DNA of 60,000 nucleotides, taken from Lineus longissimus (Eukaryota > Nemertea > Pilidiophora > Heteronemertea > Lineidae). Location of the stretch: positions 8,062,001 through 8,122,000 of the forward strand of contig NC_088319.1 of the NCBI RefSeq assembly GCF_910592395.1, in the 5' to 3' direction. Numbering within the stretch: position 1 is the first letter of the stretch; each line of letters begins with the position of its first letter. Shown piece by piece: positions 31,490-42,509 of the stretch. The notes beneath the pieces were generated by a model. That model was not told where the DNA came from. It made no database searches and saw only the letters and a program-made list of their open reading frames with translations. The translations under genes were made by a program, and so were the position numbers.

Positions 31490-33486
31490 ATTGGGGCAAA
31501 TTGCGAATGTATGCCCCCGCTCTGGTGTGTTCGGTGTGTTAATATGTTCATTGCGCGCGTTATTTAGCCTATAAATATGAAATTGTGGCTATAAGCGCAC
31601 CTCGAATATAAGCGCAATGCGCTTTTTAGCGCATAAATACGATAATATCTTCTCTGTGGCTATTTATGAAATTTTGTGGAGGCTCTCAAATGACATCCAC
31701 AATAATATGGCTGTTGACTGGGCTAGTTGGTCTGACAATAGACATGCACGTGAACAGCAGAGGTTGGTTTTCCCATTTACTCACTACAGAGGTGAAGCGT
31801 GGTCTATACTATTTTCGCCGTTGTCATCTCCTTGATCTTTTAAGTTTTTGCCGTTTCCAAGGCGATTGCCTGCTAGCAATTTACACAGAAGATCAGTGGG
31901 CAAGCTGTTGACCCTGTTACTGGAACAGCATCAATTATGCGATCGCCTGGAATCAGTCACAGAATATCTGGTACTCAGGAAGTTAAAGACTAGTCACTGC
32001 CGGGTAGCTAGTGCAATCTGCTAGAATCAGTCACAGAATATCCATTGCTTACATGCTAATGAATAACAACTGTCAGGCTATTTATCCCTTCTCCTGGTGT
32101 CAGTCACAGAATATCCAATGCTCGGATATCAATGAATAGGAATTGCCTAGCTATTTATCTCATCTCCTGATGTCTGTCACAGAATATCCAATGCTCGGAT
32201 ATCAATGAATAGCAACTGCGTGGCTATTTAATTTTTCTCATCTCTTATCTTATCTCATCTCAGCAAAAATCTAAGATGGCGGCTGGAGGCCATTTTGGAT
32301 TCTGGAATGCGCCAAAAATCGATAGAGAAACTCCCCTACTGAAGACCATTACACCACAGAAGTTTGAAGTGTGTCAAACCTCTAGTTCTTCAGTTAACAA
32401 TCGGAATACCAAAATCTAAGTTGGCTGCTGGCAGCCATATTGGATTTTGGAACACGCCCAAAATTGATAGAGAGCATCCCCTGAATGACCATTGCACCAC
32501 AAAAGTTTGAAGTGTGTCAAACCTCCAGTTCTTCAGTTAACAATCGGAATAACAAAATCTAAGTTGGCTGCTGGCAGCCATATTGAATTTTTCGTCAGGC
32601 CCAAAATCGACAGGGAACCTCCCCTACACAACCTCATCACACCACATAAGTTTCAGGTCTGTCACTCACTTGGTTCTTGAGTTACAGGTCGGAATGCGAA
32701 AAACCAAGTCGGGCCTGGCAGCCATCTTGGATTTCAGATCGGGCCCAAAATGGATAGGGCACCTCCCCTACACTAGGTAATAACACCACATAAGTTTCAA
32801 GTCTGTCACTCACTCGGTTTTTAATTTACGGGGCGGAATACAAATCACCAAGTCGGGGACCTGGTGGCCATCTTTGATTTCGGGTCTGGCCCAAAATCGA
32901 TAGGGAACCTCCCCTACCATAGACCATTACGCCACAAAAGTTTGAAGACTGTTGGACCTCCGGTTCTCCAGTTAACGAGCGGAATGCGAAAATCTAAGAT
33001 GGTGGCTGGCGGCCATCTTTGATTTCGGGTCGGGCCCAAAATCGATAGGGAACCTCCCCTACCATAGACCATTACACCACAAAAGTTTGAAGACTGTTGG
33101 ACCTCCGGTTCTCCAGTTAACGAGCGGAATGCCAAAATCTAAGATGGTGGCTGGCGGCCATCTTTGATTTCGGTTCGGGCCCAAAATCGATAGGGAACCT
33201 CCCCTACCATAGACCATCACACCACAAAAGTTTGAAGACTGTTGGACCTCTGGTTCTCTAGTAAACGAGCGGAATGCGAAAATCTAAGATGGCGGCTGGC
33301 GGCCATATTGGATTTTGGAACGCGACAAAAAACAATAGGGACCCTTTGACACACTAGGCCTACACCCCCTAAAAATTTCAAGTCAGCCGAGCAAGGGGTT
33401 CTTGAGTTATAGTCTGGAATTCAGTGCGGCGGACGCGGCCGGAAACCACCTAAGAACATAATGCCCCCACTTTAGCGGGGGCATAA
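31490..33486 (+). mobile_element. Element with 145-bp tandem array and covarying end motifs (type D)
   Basis: Near the left side is TATGCCCCCGCT (31511-31522); the right end is the hairpin ATGCCCCCACTTTAGCGGGG-GCAT followed by AAT at about 33461-33486. So the left motif is again the inverted copy of the 3' hairpin arm. Between them are about five degenerate units with GTCACAGAATATCCAATGC (31950-32220, period about 75) and eight units of the 145-bp array (32271-33430). The left boundary is approximate. The right end abuts the stop codon of a Penelope-like relic. Confidence 0.5.
32264..33430 (+). repeat. Tandem array, eight units of about 145 bp
   Basis: The phrase CTAAG(A/T)TGGCGGCTGG or its CCAAG form recurs at 32271, 32416, 32559, 32704, 32848, 32994, 33139 and 33284, giving spacings of 143-146 bp. 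Each unit has an inverted pair AAGATGGCGGC...GGCGGCCATC, a CCCAAAATCGATAGGGAACC block and a CCAGTTAACGAGCGGAATGC block. Units 6-8 are nearly identical; the outer ones are more diverged. Confidence 0.85.
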
Positions 33487-34605
33487 TTAGTCCAGTAAAT
33501 TTACACCAAAAGAAGCTGGTGTGTGTAAGCGGTGGATCCAGTCAAGTTCTGTCATCAATCTCTTTTGCAGGGCTTCCTGAGAGTTCGGTGGAAGACGGAT
33601 GATGGCCAGCACATGCGCATTGATGTCATCCAGACCCTTATGTCTCGGGGTGTTGAACCGCTACCCACAGTGTCATCTTTATTGTTTTTGTGATGTTCCT
33701 GAAGTGCTCGCAAAGTCGTGCACAGTAATTTCTTTTTGTTTGACCCACATATTGTAGTCCACATGTCATGCATGATAGACATTTCACAATCTATGTTTGT
33801 CCTGGTTGTGTATGTCCTAGACGTGACATGGCTGCGAATAGAGCAGGAGGTGTCGAGTAGGATGCAGTATCCACATGATGCTCAAGTGCACCCAGATCTT
33901 TGGGGGGGGGGGGGGGGGAGGAGGTAACCCCCTACCAGGATGAGAGGTGTTGAGCCCTTGGTCAATCTGGGTAAGAGGGATGGGACCAATGATCCCTGGG
34001 TGTGTCCCCTGTGGTGGAGACAGTTTCGCCCTGACTAACAAGTCCCTCAGGTTTTTTGGTCTCCTATGGCCAAAAATAATGGGAGCTTGGTGAACCTTTT
34101 GTGTGGTTTTGGATCTGGCAAGGCAGTCCCAGTTTTTTTTAATAATGTTGTGGGACCAGCAAAGGTTGTGATGAAGTAGAATGATGGGCCACCTCCATTG
34201 AGTAGCCTGTGTCTGTCTTTCCTTCTAGCCTTCACCATTGCACCTCGTTTAGGTCCAATGGATATCCTCTTCTGAGGAAGTGACCCCTAGTTCTATTGAG
34301 TGGGTGTCATAGTCCTCCAGTCGACTGCAGATGCGTCTGATGCGAAGGAATTGACAGCATGGTATACCCCTTTTACATGAATATATAATTGTGAGAGTTC
34401 ATTGGTTTGGAGTATAGTCCAGTCACAAAAGACCCATGGTCGATTTTGACCATGGTGTCCAGGAAGCTGACCTGTTTATCTGAAATCTCGGCAGTGAACT
34501 TAATGCTGGGTATTCTGCCATTGAGGTGAGCTATAGTGTTCTAAATCCTCCCTTGAATGTGTCCAGATTTAGAAAATGTCGTCTATGAAACGTACCTCAG
34601 TGGTT
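33487..34605 (-). pseudogene. Penelope-like retroelement relic (reverse transcriptase end and GIY-YIG-type tail)
   Basis: Minus-strand translation in shifting frames gives the catalytic box RFIDDIF (34589-34572), then IPSIKFTAEISDKQVSFLDT with the following GLYSKP and SHNY, then HFLRRGYPLD and MVKARRKDR (about 34238), then RDLLVRAKL (about 34040), and last the region NTPRHKG...WIHRLHTPASFGVN before a stop at 33489-33487. This order (RT, linker, basic segment, GIY-YIG-type C-terminus) is that of Penelope-like elements. Several frameshifts and stops and a G18 run at 33901 inside show it is dead. The N-terminal RT is missing; at 34606 the sequence changes into another element. Confidence 0.65.
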
Positions 34606-34758
34606 GTGACAAATTGCCCAAAGCTACCATCACTCCAAGTTCTAGCCATCTAGCCCTAGCGGTGACGAAACGCGCTCCCCTAACGGACGACAACAGACGA
34701 AGATGATGGAAGACGGTCGCCACAGTATTGTATAACCTCCCCAGAGGTGAGCTAAAAA
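34606..34758 (+). mobile_element. Helentron-like element 3' end fragment
   Basis: One partial monomer (CTAGCCCTAGCGGTGACGAAAC), a decayed GAC tract, and CCCCAGAGGTGAGCTAAAAA at the end. It truncates the Penelope-like relic at 34605. Confidence 0.55.
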
Positions 34759-34847
34759 TGAGTTTGATGAACAGCGTACCTTCAAAATCTAGCTCATAAG
34801 TATAAGAGCTGGCGTATACATCGACCCATATATTCGTTGATTAATCT

Positions 34848-34880
34848 AGAGTCTTTCAAATAAATTATTTGAAAGACTCT
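34848..34880. repeat. Near-perfect 33-base palindrome
   Basis: AGAGTCTTTCAAATAA and its complement, 16-base arms around one base. Together with the palindrome at 35221-35251 it may bound an AT-rich MITE. Confidence 0.6.
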
Positions 34881-35113
34881 GACTAGTCAAATTGACACAA
34901 AGGTGAAGACAGCACAGCCGGTAACGTAATAACCATCGGGCAACTTGTGTGGCCAACCCATTGTCCATCCAGATTGAGTTTGAATACATTGAATGGCCTC
35001 GAATGACAATGTGTATGATAATTCACATTTCTTGCGTTATTGTACACCAAAATATCGTGCATTTGTAAGGCGAGATGTAATTGGTCACAAGGCACTGGTG
35101 GAATCACCCGCAT

Positions 35114-35285
35114 TCATGTTACATTATCGTATGAATAAGTCGGGGTTTTCTCAAGTAATTTATACGTTCCAATGTAAGCGGATGTTTATAAGTATATGTA
35201 GGTTTTGTTGTAAGTTGTAGATCTCAAACTCTCTATTAGAGAGTTTGAGATCGGTAGTTTGAGATCTGCAACTTATAACAAAACT
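35114..35285 (+). repeat. Dispersed repeat ending in a palindrome; empty-site relative of 50797-52310
   Basis: ATGTTACATTATCGTATGAA...GTTTATAAGTATATGTAGG and GTTGTAAGTTGTAGATCTCA match 50797-50885 and 52270-52305. The copy here has no transposon between AAGTATATGTA and GGTTTTG. It ends in ATCTCAAACTCTCT-ATT-AGAGAGTTTGAGAT (35221-35251), a perfect 14-bp hairpin, and beyond it AACTTATAACAAAAC pairs again with GTTTTGTTGTAAGTT. Confidence 0.6.
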
Positions 35286-36042
35286 TAATACGACATCAAA
35301 TATGGGACTGATTTTTTCCCATCATAAGTTGCACATTTAAGTCGAATTTCAAGCCTGGATCAAAATGCTCGGACTGTTGACTCACGAATGGAAAACACGA
35401 CTTCAATAAGTAAGGAAACTATATTAGCTCATATCAAATTACAACCGCCAACAGAACCACAGACAGAGAAAAAAGGCTCGTTTTGTGGGTCCTTTTCTGT
35501 GTTCCATCCGTCAAAGTCTTATATGCAGCCCTTACCTAAATACAAAACTCAATACAAGACTTATTCATGATAATAACAAAGCTTTGTGTACTGGTGCATG
35601 CGCAGTGGGAGAGGGGGTGTTTTTGTGGAGACCAGTTTCGGACAGTCGGAGTTCAGCTGGTGTTGGTGTTGGGACGTTTTAATTCCGAAGTTTTATTTGA
35701 GACAAAGCTATATCTATAAAGTATTGGCACGAATTGCTGAACGGGACATGAGCCTGGCCAGCCAGCATTCATTCAGGGTTTCATGTTTAATCACGAGGAG
35801 ACTCAAGACGTGTATTCAGCCGCATGTATTGCATTACATACATGTGTATCGCTATACATGTTAGAGGAAACGCCAGTGGTTATGGAGACAAAGCAGTAAT
35901 GGTTTCCAACAAGACTGAGAGTTGTGTTGTGAGTATATCGTGATCGAACTGAGCCTCTTTTCATGGTAGCAGAGAATACAAGTGATACAATCTAGATGAA
36001 GTTGATTTCGCGTATTCGTTGTACACAATATTTTAAAATTAC

Positions 36043-36243
36043 AGAAGAACTGGGGCTCAAAGCATGACAGATTATATATTAGAATTTGAAAGACTCGACC
36101 ACCTGTGGAAGAAGCATAAGATGGAGCTCCCAGACCCAGTTTTATCTTTCAAACTTTTGGACAATGCTGGGCTTGAACGAAAAGATAGGAAGTTAGCTTT
36201 GACAGCAGAGTCAGACCTGAAATGGAGCACAATGAAGGCCTGA
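36043..36243 (+). pseudogene. Retrotransposon gag-like fragment
   Basis: The frame reads RRTGAQSMTDYILEFERLD, then KKHKMELPDPVLSFKLLDNA and GLERKDRKLALT. This F-x-R-L...K-x-M-x-L-P-D-x-V-L-x-F-K-L-L pattern is typical of gag in Copia-related and similar elements of invertebrates. It stops at 36241-36243; the following frame continues with a shift (KACLGRV...VKQE). No pol is nearby in the same orientation until the unrelated Gypsy element. Confidence 0.45.
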
Positions 36244-37515
36244 AGGCATGTTTGGGGAGAGTAAGTCCCAAGACCAAAGCCAAGTTGGCTGTGAGAACAT
36301 AACAGTGAAACAGGAGAGTGTGTATTATGTCGTGGTTCGCCAACGGGTCCTTGTTCTCCCTCGGAACGATAGAAGATCCGAGGTGAACATCAGTAGTAAT
36401 ATATACTCTTGACGTCAATCTTCCAATATCAAGGTCACTTTAATAGACGAATCGGGAATTGAGTCGGTACACTAGGCCTCAAAGACTGGATTCCGATCCG
36501 TTTGCCTGGCTATCGCACTCCATACTGCCGTTTAATTTACATGCCGATATTGCAAATCCCCCAGGTCAACCTGATAAACACTATCATTCGATATTCAAAG
36601 TCTACATTATCAAACCTTACACAAGTCAAAATGCAGGTCTCGGTGATATAATGAATAAGGGCTACGATCACTTCTTATCAGAGCTGGGCTCTTCAACAGT
36701 TCCCCCCTTCGAGAAAGAATCGATTCACCAAAATAACATCCGTGAGTCCAGCGAGAGCGTTGACCCTTTACAATAATAACCAAAACCTAGCATGCGTGGC
36801 CTGCACTTGAATAGAAACAATTACCAGATATCTAAAATTTCATAAGTCAGGTAAATCATTAAAATAGTTTGTCCATACATCCAAAATTGAAATGTCCTAA
36901 TACGTTTGGTGTGACAAGCATATTTTCTTCTCTTTGATAACAATTCTAGTCTTTACACGAATCCTTCCTTGTGACACTGAAACAGTCACGTATCCCAAAA
37001 TGACAGCATCCTATGATTGAATGGTTACCATCTGAAAGTCAGATGCAATACTGGTGTCATTAAGGTATATCTCCTATTTGCACAATGCAGTCTGTTATTT
37101 CAAATTCCTTGCCTTGAAAAGGATTAAAATGAACTGATATTTCGAACATATGTTTCCTGGTCTTCAAAACAGTTTCGCTATACTGCCTTACACAGTCAGA
37201 AATGGTGGAGGCCTTGTCCATTGAGAGCGTCACAGCCGATAGTTCAGTCATCATGCAACGGGTTGAATACAGTAGATTTGGTGTGATAAAACTTCAAGAC
37301 TGGAGACTGATGAGGTACATGTAGTCGTCTGACTGTTTCTGATGCTTGATGTGTCCGTGATAGGGGTTGCATCATTCAGATCTCCAGAGTATTTTTGTGT
37401 CGAGAAATGGCATGCTCTGAGTTGGTAAAGAGTTGTGATTGTCGGACTCGGTCTGTGGATCATCTGTGTATCCTGTTTTATGATGGTCTCGTTCATCTGC
37501 ATGCAAATGTAGCCA
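36244..37515. other. Unassigned sequence left of the Gypsy LTR
   Basis: Frames at 36459-36776 (plus) and 37060-37502 (minus) show no motif I know. Nothing else recognised. Confidence 0.3.
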
Positions 37516-38143
37516 TGCTACTTCTGGGGGTACATGATTATACCCCCAGGGAACATTGCGCCCCTGGCCAAGGCCAGCTTAAGATTAAGAGAACAATTGG
37601 CTCTTTATTTATCTTTTGCAATTTGTTACATGTATTGTAAGAACATTGTTGTTCGGAGGAACAGGGAGAGGCAAGACGTGTCTGCTCGGCGGTTAGACGT
37701 TGATATTCATACACGAGATGTGTGATTAAGGCTCGTGATAGTCAGTTTTCATGCAGAGTTTCGGAAGTATGATGGATATATCGGATATGATCGAACAGTC
37801 CAGCTGGTGAGAGCTTCTTCGTTACAATTATATATATATAGGGCCCTCGCATATGTATACTCGTGTCGCGCCGCGCGGACATTATCCTTTCGCGTTGATT
37901 ATTCATATGTAGTACCTGTGCACGGTATTTCCTGACTTTAAGGTCCATCTATTCAGGTGATTAGAAGAACAATGTTTCAATAATTCAATTAAGTATTAAT
38001 TTTGTAAATAAGTCATGATTATTAACCCCTTGTATTGATATGTTTTAAAAATGATAGATTTAGACAAGAAGTTGTGCGTGTTCCTTTTTTTAGTGTGTTT
38101 GAACCCCACCACACGTTGAGCTTGAAGGCTAAGTGTGGCTACA
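37516..38143 (+). repeat. 5' LTR of the Gypsy-type element
   Basis: Begins TGCTACTTCTGGGGGTACAT and ends GTGTGGCTACA. By eye well over 90% identical to the 3' LTR; the largest difference is about 20 bases (AACATTGCGCCCCTGGCCAA) near 37552 missing from the 3' copy. A TATATATATA box at 37831-37840 followed by GGGCCC is a likely promoter. A 9-bp hairpin (CTGGGGGTA/TACCCCCAG) lies just inside the start. Confidence 0.8.
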
Positions 38144-38145
38144 AA

Positions 38146-38164
38146 TTTGGCACCCAACGTGGGG
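38146..38164 (+). other. Primer-binding site
   Basis: TTTGGCACCCAACGTGGGG starts two bases after the 5' LTR. The TGG-start, 18-base, tRNA-complementary form fits a tRNA 3' end primer; the exact tRNA is not decided. Confidence 0.6.
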
Positions 38165-38646
38165 CATAATATTTTCAAATGTTTTGTCCCGTTAAAATTT
38201 GAGGTGGATTGATCTGGTCAAACTTGTACAAGCAGGCATTAATCCATAATGTTGAGAGTGGTATTTCGAAACACACAATTTCTTGTCTTCATCAGGTTTT
38301 AAGTTCAATGGTATGTGCTCCATTTTGTTTGAGCTACCCTGTATTATTTGTATAAGGGCCATTGTAGTTTTTCGGCATGGTCAGCCTTTGTCGGGTGTGG
38401 TTGAATCCTAGGTACTTTGAGTCCTTTGTATCAGGTTGACTTCTGAGAAGTGCTGCTGGCATTGTTTTGTAGGATTGCTTCCTGGGTTCTTTAGAAATGC
38501 AACTTAGGTGTAGAGGTTTTACTTGTTTCAAATAGGGAGTACTGTAATTATACTCCCAGGATTTTCACAGGTAGCATTGTGCAGTGACCCAGTCAGTATT
38601 TTTTACCCTTATGGTGTTGCCCAGGTATCCCACCTTTTTTCACAAT

Positions 38647-39616
38647 ATGGCTGGGGACGATGACAATGGAGCTGTGGGAGGTGGTCCTGCCGTCGCTCAG
38701 CGCAGGGTTGATGAGCGGGCCTTGACTTGATGAGACGTCTAAAATCTTTTTCTGGAAAAAAGTCCCCATCTTCTGGCGAACTTGACTTTGATTCCTGGAA
38801 GTTCCAGGCTGAAAAGATCAAAGATGAGATAGGACTGGAAGCGGATGTTAAAATATCCATCGTGGTACAGAGTCTGGTCCAACCTGCTGCTGGTTTGGTC
38901 AGGAGTTTAGGCCCTGACGCTTCATTCGAAGAGATCCTTCAGGTCTTGCAGGTCGCTTATGGTCCACCTTCGGATGGCCATAGCATTTTGATGAGGTTTT
39001 ATGATTCTGTTCAGCGCAAGGATGAGACTTGTGCTGATTTCCTTCAGCGGCTGCAACGCTTGTTGCGTCAAGTCATTGACACAACAGAAATCCCAACAGA
39101 AACCGAACATTCATCGTTACGAAAACAATTTTGTCGGGGTTGCTGCGACAATTTACTGCTCCAAGGCCTTAGCATTGAGTCGCAGCCGGATAAGTTCCCA
39201 GGGTTCTGCGCTTTGTTCTCGGCAGTAAAAGCAGCAGAACTGAAGAAAAAGGAGAAGACTGACAGAATATCCGCAAGAACGAGCCAGGCGAGGCCAAGAA
39301 GAGCAAGGTTGCCCATGTCAAGTCAGCTGCCGCAACTGCTTTGCCGGAGAAATCAGATATTGAGAAACTAAGCGACGTCTTTGCACAAGCCCTCAACGCT
39401 CACACGAAGACACTTGTTGACACGATGAAGGGATTTGCGCCGTCCAATGGTGCGGGACGAGGGAGAGCACGAGACAAAGCCCCACCTGAGAATAGGCCCC
39501 GGGGAAGAGATCAGCCGCCGGCGCCTGTAGGAAGACAGAAGCAACGAGGTTTTTGTTATCAATGTGGCTTAGACTCACTTTATATGTCTGACTGCACAGG
39601 GCAGCCAAATGCTTAG
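38647..39616 (+). pseudogene. Gypsy gag, frameshifted, zinc knuckle altered
   Basis: A likely start is the ATG at 38647 (MAGDDDNGAVGG), which meets a stop after 28 codons; the body continues in another frame from 38727 with LDFDSWKFQAEKIKDE, SLVQPAAGLVRSL and the FYDSVQRKDETCADFLQRLQ block of Gypsy/PNMA-type gag, up to a second frame change at about 39280-39340. The C-terminal frame has a CCHC zinc knuckle reading CYQCGLDSLYMSDC: Leu stands where His is expected, so zinc binding is probably lost. Confidence 0.7.
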
Positions 39617-39734
39617 CTAGTCCAGCAAAAGTTGTTGGAGCGAGCCGAGAGGAGTTCCCGCCAAAACCAGAGAAACTAACTGGGGTTTTCGCTTCGCGCA
39701 GGCCCAGGGTGATGTTACGAGGGTTGGACTGTAT

Positions 39735-40064
39735 TATCAACATCACTGGTGCAGGTGGTCATCTCATTCCTTATCTCGGGTTTATAGAGGCCGTTGTACA
39801 TTTTCCTGGTGCTTTTAATACAATCTGATTCCCTGTCTCAGGCTGGGAGTTCACTTGTTTTCGTCTGTCCGGACACCCAGTATTCGAAGGATGTCCCTGT
39901 GTTGGTTGGGACGAACATCTTGAGGAATTGTCCTGGTGAACTTTCGAAGTTACCTGGTTCAGTGCAGAACTTGCACCATTCTGTAAAGGTTTCGGCGTCT
40001 TTTTGTGATCGTGAGACTGGTCGTCTGGGTAAGGTTAGGATTTTAGGCGACAAGGGCGTCACCT
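39735..40064 (+). pseudogene. Gypsy protease, C-terminal half
   Basis: The frame INITGAGGHLIPYLGFIEA, shifted after about 20 codons into LVFVCPDTQYSKDVPVLVGTN, is the second half of the retropepsin region of Gypsy elements. The LLDTGS active-site segment that should precede it is missing, so a deletion has removed the catalytic Asp. Confidence 0.55.
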
Positions 40065-40173
40065 AAGAACCTGTCGCATCAGCCTTTGTGTCTTGTATAG
40101 CGAATGTTAAAGGTGCAAAGAGTCCATATCCTGCGTATCTCGATCACAGCGAGGATACACGAATTCAGGGAGG

Positions 40174-41684
40174 TTGTTTGTAGAGAGTATCCTATTGACA
40201 ATTCCAGGCATAGTTAGGCCAAAGATTAGGGTCCCTGTACGGAATTTATCAGTGCGCACAATCACAATTCAGCCTAAAACCATCATCGCGGAGTTGTTCT
40301 TGCCTCAGTGGGTTTGTCCTGTTGGAAAGGATACTGCGAGTGATATGGGCTTGGGGGATGCTACATGCAATGTTTCCACTATTCCTAAGAAGTCTGGTGA
40401 GGTTCCCCAAACGGAGGATTTTAAATTTCCATTTGATCATGACTCATTTGATCCATCACTTTCATCTGAGTGGAAGGATAGAGCACTCTCTTTGTTGAAG
40501 GAATATGATCACATTTTCTCAAAGCATGACATGGATTTTGGGGAGGCCATAGATGTTGAGCATGAGATTAACTTGACGGATTCTCGTCCATTTTGGGAAA
40601 GATCTCGTCCCATTCCACCCGCAGACATTGAGGATGCGCGTCAGCACATTCAAGGGTTACTGGATGCTGGTGTCATTAGGGATTCTTCTAGTCCGTACGC
40701 TTCGCCTATCGTCCTATGTTGGAAGCGAAATGGTTCTTTGCGTTTAACTTGAGATTATAGGCGTTTGAACAGTCGCACAGTTCGCGATGCTTACACTGCA
40801 AGTATTACAGCTTACCTAGGGTCGAAGACGCTTTCACAAAGCTTTCAGGGTGTAAGTGGTTTTCAACTATGGATTTGAAATCTTCGTATTACCAGGTCAG
40901 GATGAAACTTTCAGATTCCTCTAAAACAGCTTTTATTTGTCCTCTTGGTTTCTATGAATGGGTCGGTATGCCCCAAGGCATCTCCAACGCCCCTAGTACA
41001 TTTCAGCGGTTGATAGAGAAATGTGTCGGGAACATGAATTTGAGGGAGGTTTTAGCAATTTTGGATGATTTGATCGTTTTTTTTGCTACGCTGGAGGAGC
41101 ATGAAGCTAGGTTACGAAAGGTGTTCGAGCGTCTGAGTAAGAGCAAACTCAAGTTGTCGCCGAAGAAGTGTTCTTTCTTTCGCAGGATGGTTAAATATCT
41201 TGGACATATGATTTCAGAGTGGGGAGTGGAGACTGACCCCTCGAAGGTATCTGCAGTGAAAGATTGGCCCCGTCCGTCGAATATGCGTGAACTGAAGAGT
41301 TTTCTAAGCTTCTGTGGTTACTATAGGAGGTTTGTGAAGGACATTTCTAAGATAGCGGACCCTTTAAATGCGTTGTTAAAGGGTTATGTTTGCAGGAAAT
41401 CTAATGATAAGATCGGGACCGACCACCAGGCTGTTAATGCACCATTCGGGGAGAGTTGGACTGCTCAATGTGAGCAGGCTTTCACTACTCTGAAAGGGCA
41501 GTTAGTGGAGGCACCCACACTTATCGTCGCAGATTACACCAAGCCTTATGAGCTTCACACGGACGCTAGTGGTATTGGGTTAGGTGCTGCTCTCTATCAA
41601 GAACGGGATGGTAAGCTCCACCCAATTGCTATGCAAGCAGGAGTCTTAAATCTTCTGAAAAGAAGTACCCTGCCCACAAGTTAG
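40174..41684 (+). pseudogene. Gypsy reverse transcriptase and start of RNase H
   Basis: The first frame (40174-40752) ends in the RT N-terminal block SPYASPIVLCWKRNGSLRLT, then a TGA where the family has a codon before DYRRLN. A frameshift follows near 40815. The second frame (40869-41684) holds motif A (MDLKSSYYQV), GMPQGISNAPSTFQ, and the catalytic box as AILDDLIVF: Ile replaces the Tyr of the usual Y-x-D-D, both Asp remain. Thumb and connection follow (LGHMISEWGV, SFCGYYRRFV), then HTDASGIGLGAAL of RNase H. The frame shifts again at about 41640. Confidence 0.8.
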
Positions 41685-42103
41685 AGTTTCTAGCCTTCAA
41701 GTGGGCCGTTTGTGACAAGTTCCACGATTTTCTCTATGGTGCAAACTTTCGGGTCATCACTGATAACAACCCACTGACTTATGTCTTGTCAACAGCTAAG
41801 TTAGATGCAACAGGTCACCGGTGGTTGGCTGAATTGGCGAATTATGATTTCACAATCTCGTATCGGGCTGGGAGTAAAAACGCCGATGCAGATGGACTTT
41901 CACGTATCCCTCATGGCGAGGACGGGGAACTTGACCCTGACCAGGTTAGGGAAAACAGGCGTATCGCAAGTCTTCTGGATAGGGTACAACACATGGATTC
42001 CGAGGTTGTTGAAGCGTCACAGTTCTCTACATTCGCGGAAGTTAGTAGCTCGGTAATGGAGGCAGACGGTATTCCCGCCATAGAGACAATTCCTGTGTGT
42101 TAA
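41640..42103 (+). pseudogene. Gypsy RNase H, remainder
   Basis: In the new frame: KKYPAHKLEFLAFKWAV, TDNNPLTYVLSTAKLDATGH, NADADGLSRIP. This is the second half of Gypsy RNase H, ending in the usual D-x-L-S-R linker to integrase. The frame closes at 42103, before the integrase zinc finger. Confidence 0.75.
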
Positions 42104-42169
42104 GCTGTCATGCAGTTTCCATCACTCACGCTAGGTGAGTTACGCGAGTTTCACCAGTTCGTTAGCAAA

Positions 42170-42509
42170 GGAGTTGGCCAGTCTAGTTGGTGTAAAGGGT
42201 TCTCTCACCAAGCCTTACCATCCTCAGGGTAACGGGCAGGTTGAAAGGTTTAATAAGACACTAATCGAAATGCTTTGAACGCTGGACGAGCCAAAGAAGG
42301 TTGAGTGGTCAAAGCACTTGAAGCCGTTAGTTCATGCGTACAACTGCACACGGAATGACGCCACTGGTTACAGCCCTTTCGAACTCATGTTTGAGCGTCA
42401 GGTACGACTGCCAATAGATTGGTACTTCCAATTACCTTACCAGGATCTGAACGAGAACGGAGGCACTACATCAACCTATGTTAAGGACCTTAGGAAGACA
42501 TTGGATTAG
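42170..42509 (+). pseudogene. Gypsy integrase, end of catalytic core only
   Basis: HPQGNGQVERFNKTL, with the E of the DDE triad, is followed after an in-frame TGA by HAYNCTRNDATGYSPFELMF and LPIDW. The N-terminal HHCC finger and both catalytic Asp segments are missing: barely 60 bases separate the RNase H end from this piece, so about 400-500 bases of integrase were lost. Confidence 0.7.

Noticed and set aside
32264-33430. Regular array resembling a CRISPR at first sight
   Set aside because: The 145-bp units are repeats throughout, with no short repeat/unique spacer pattern, and the genome is eukaryotic.
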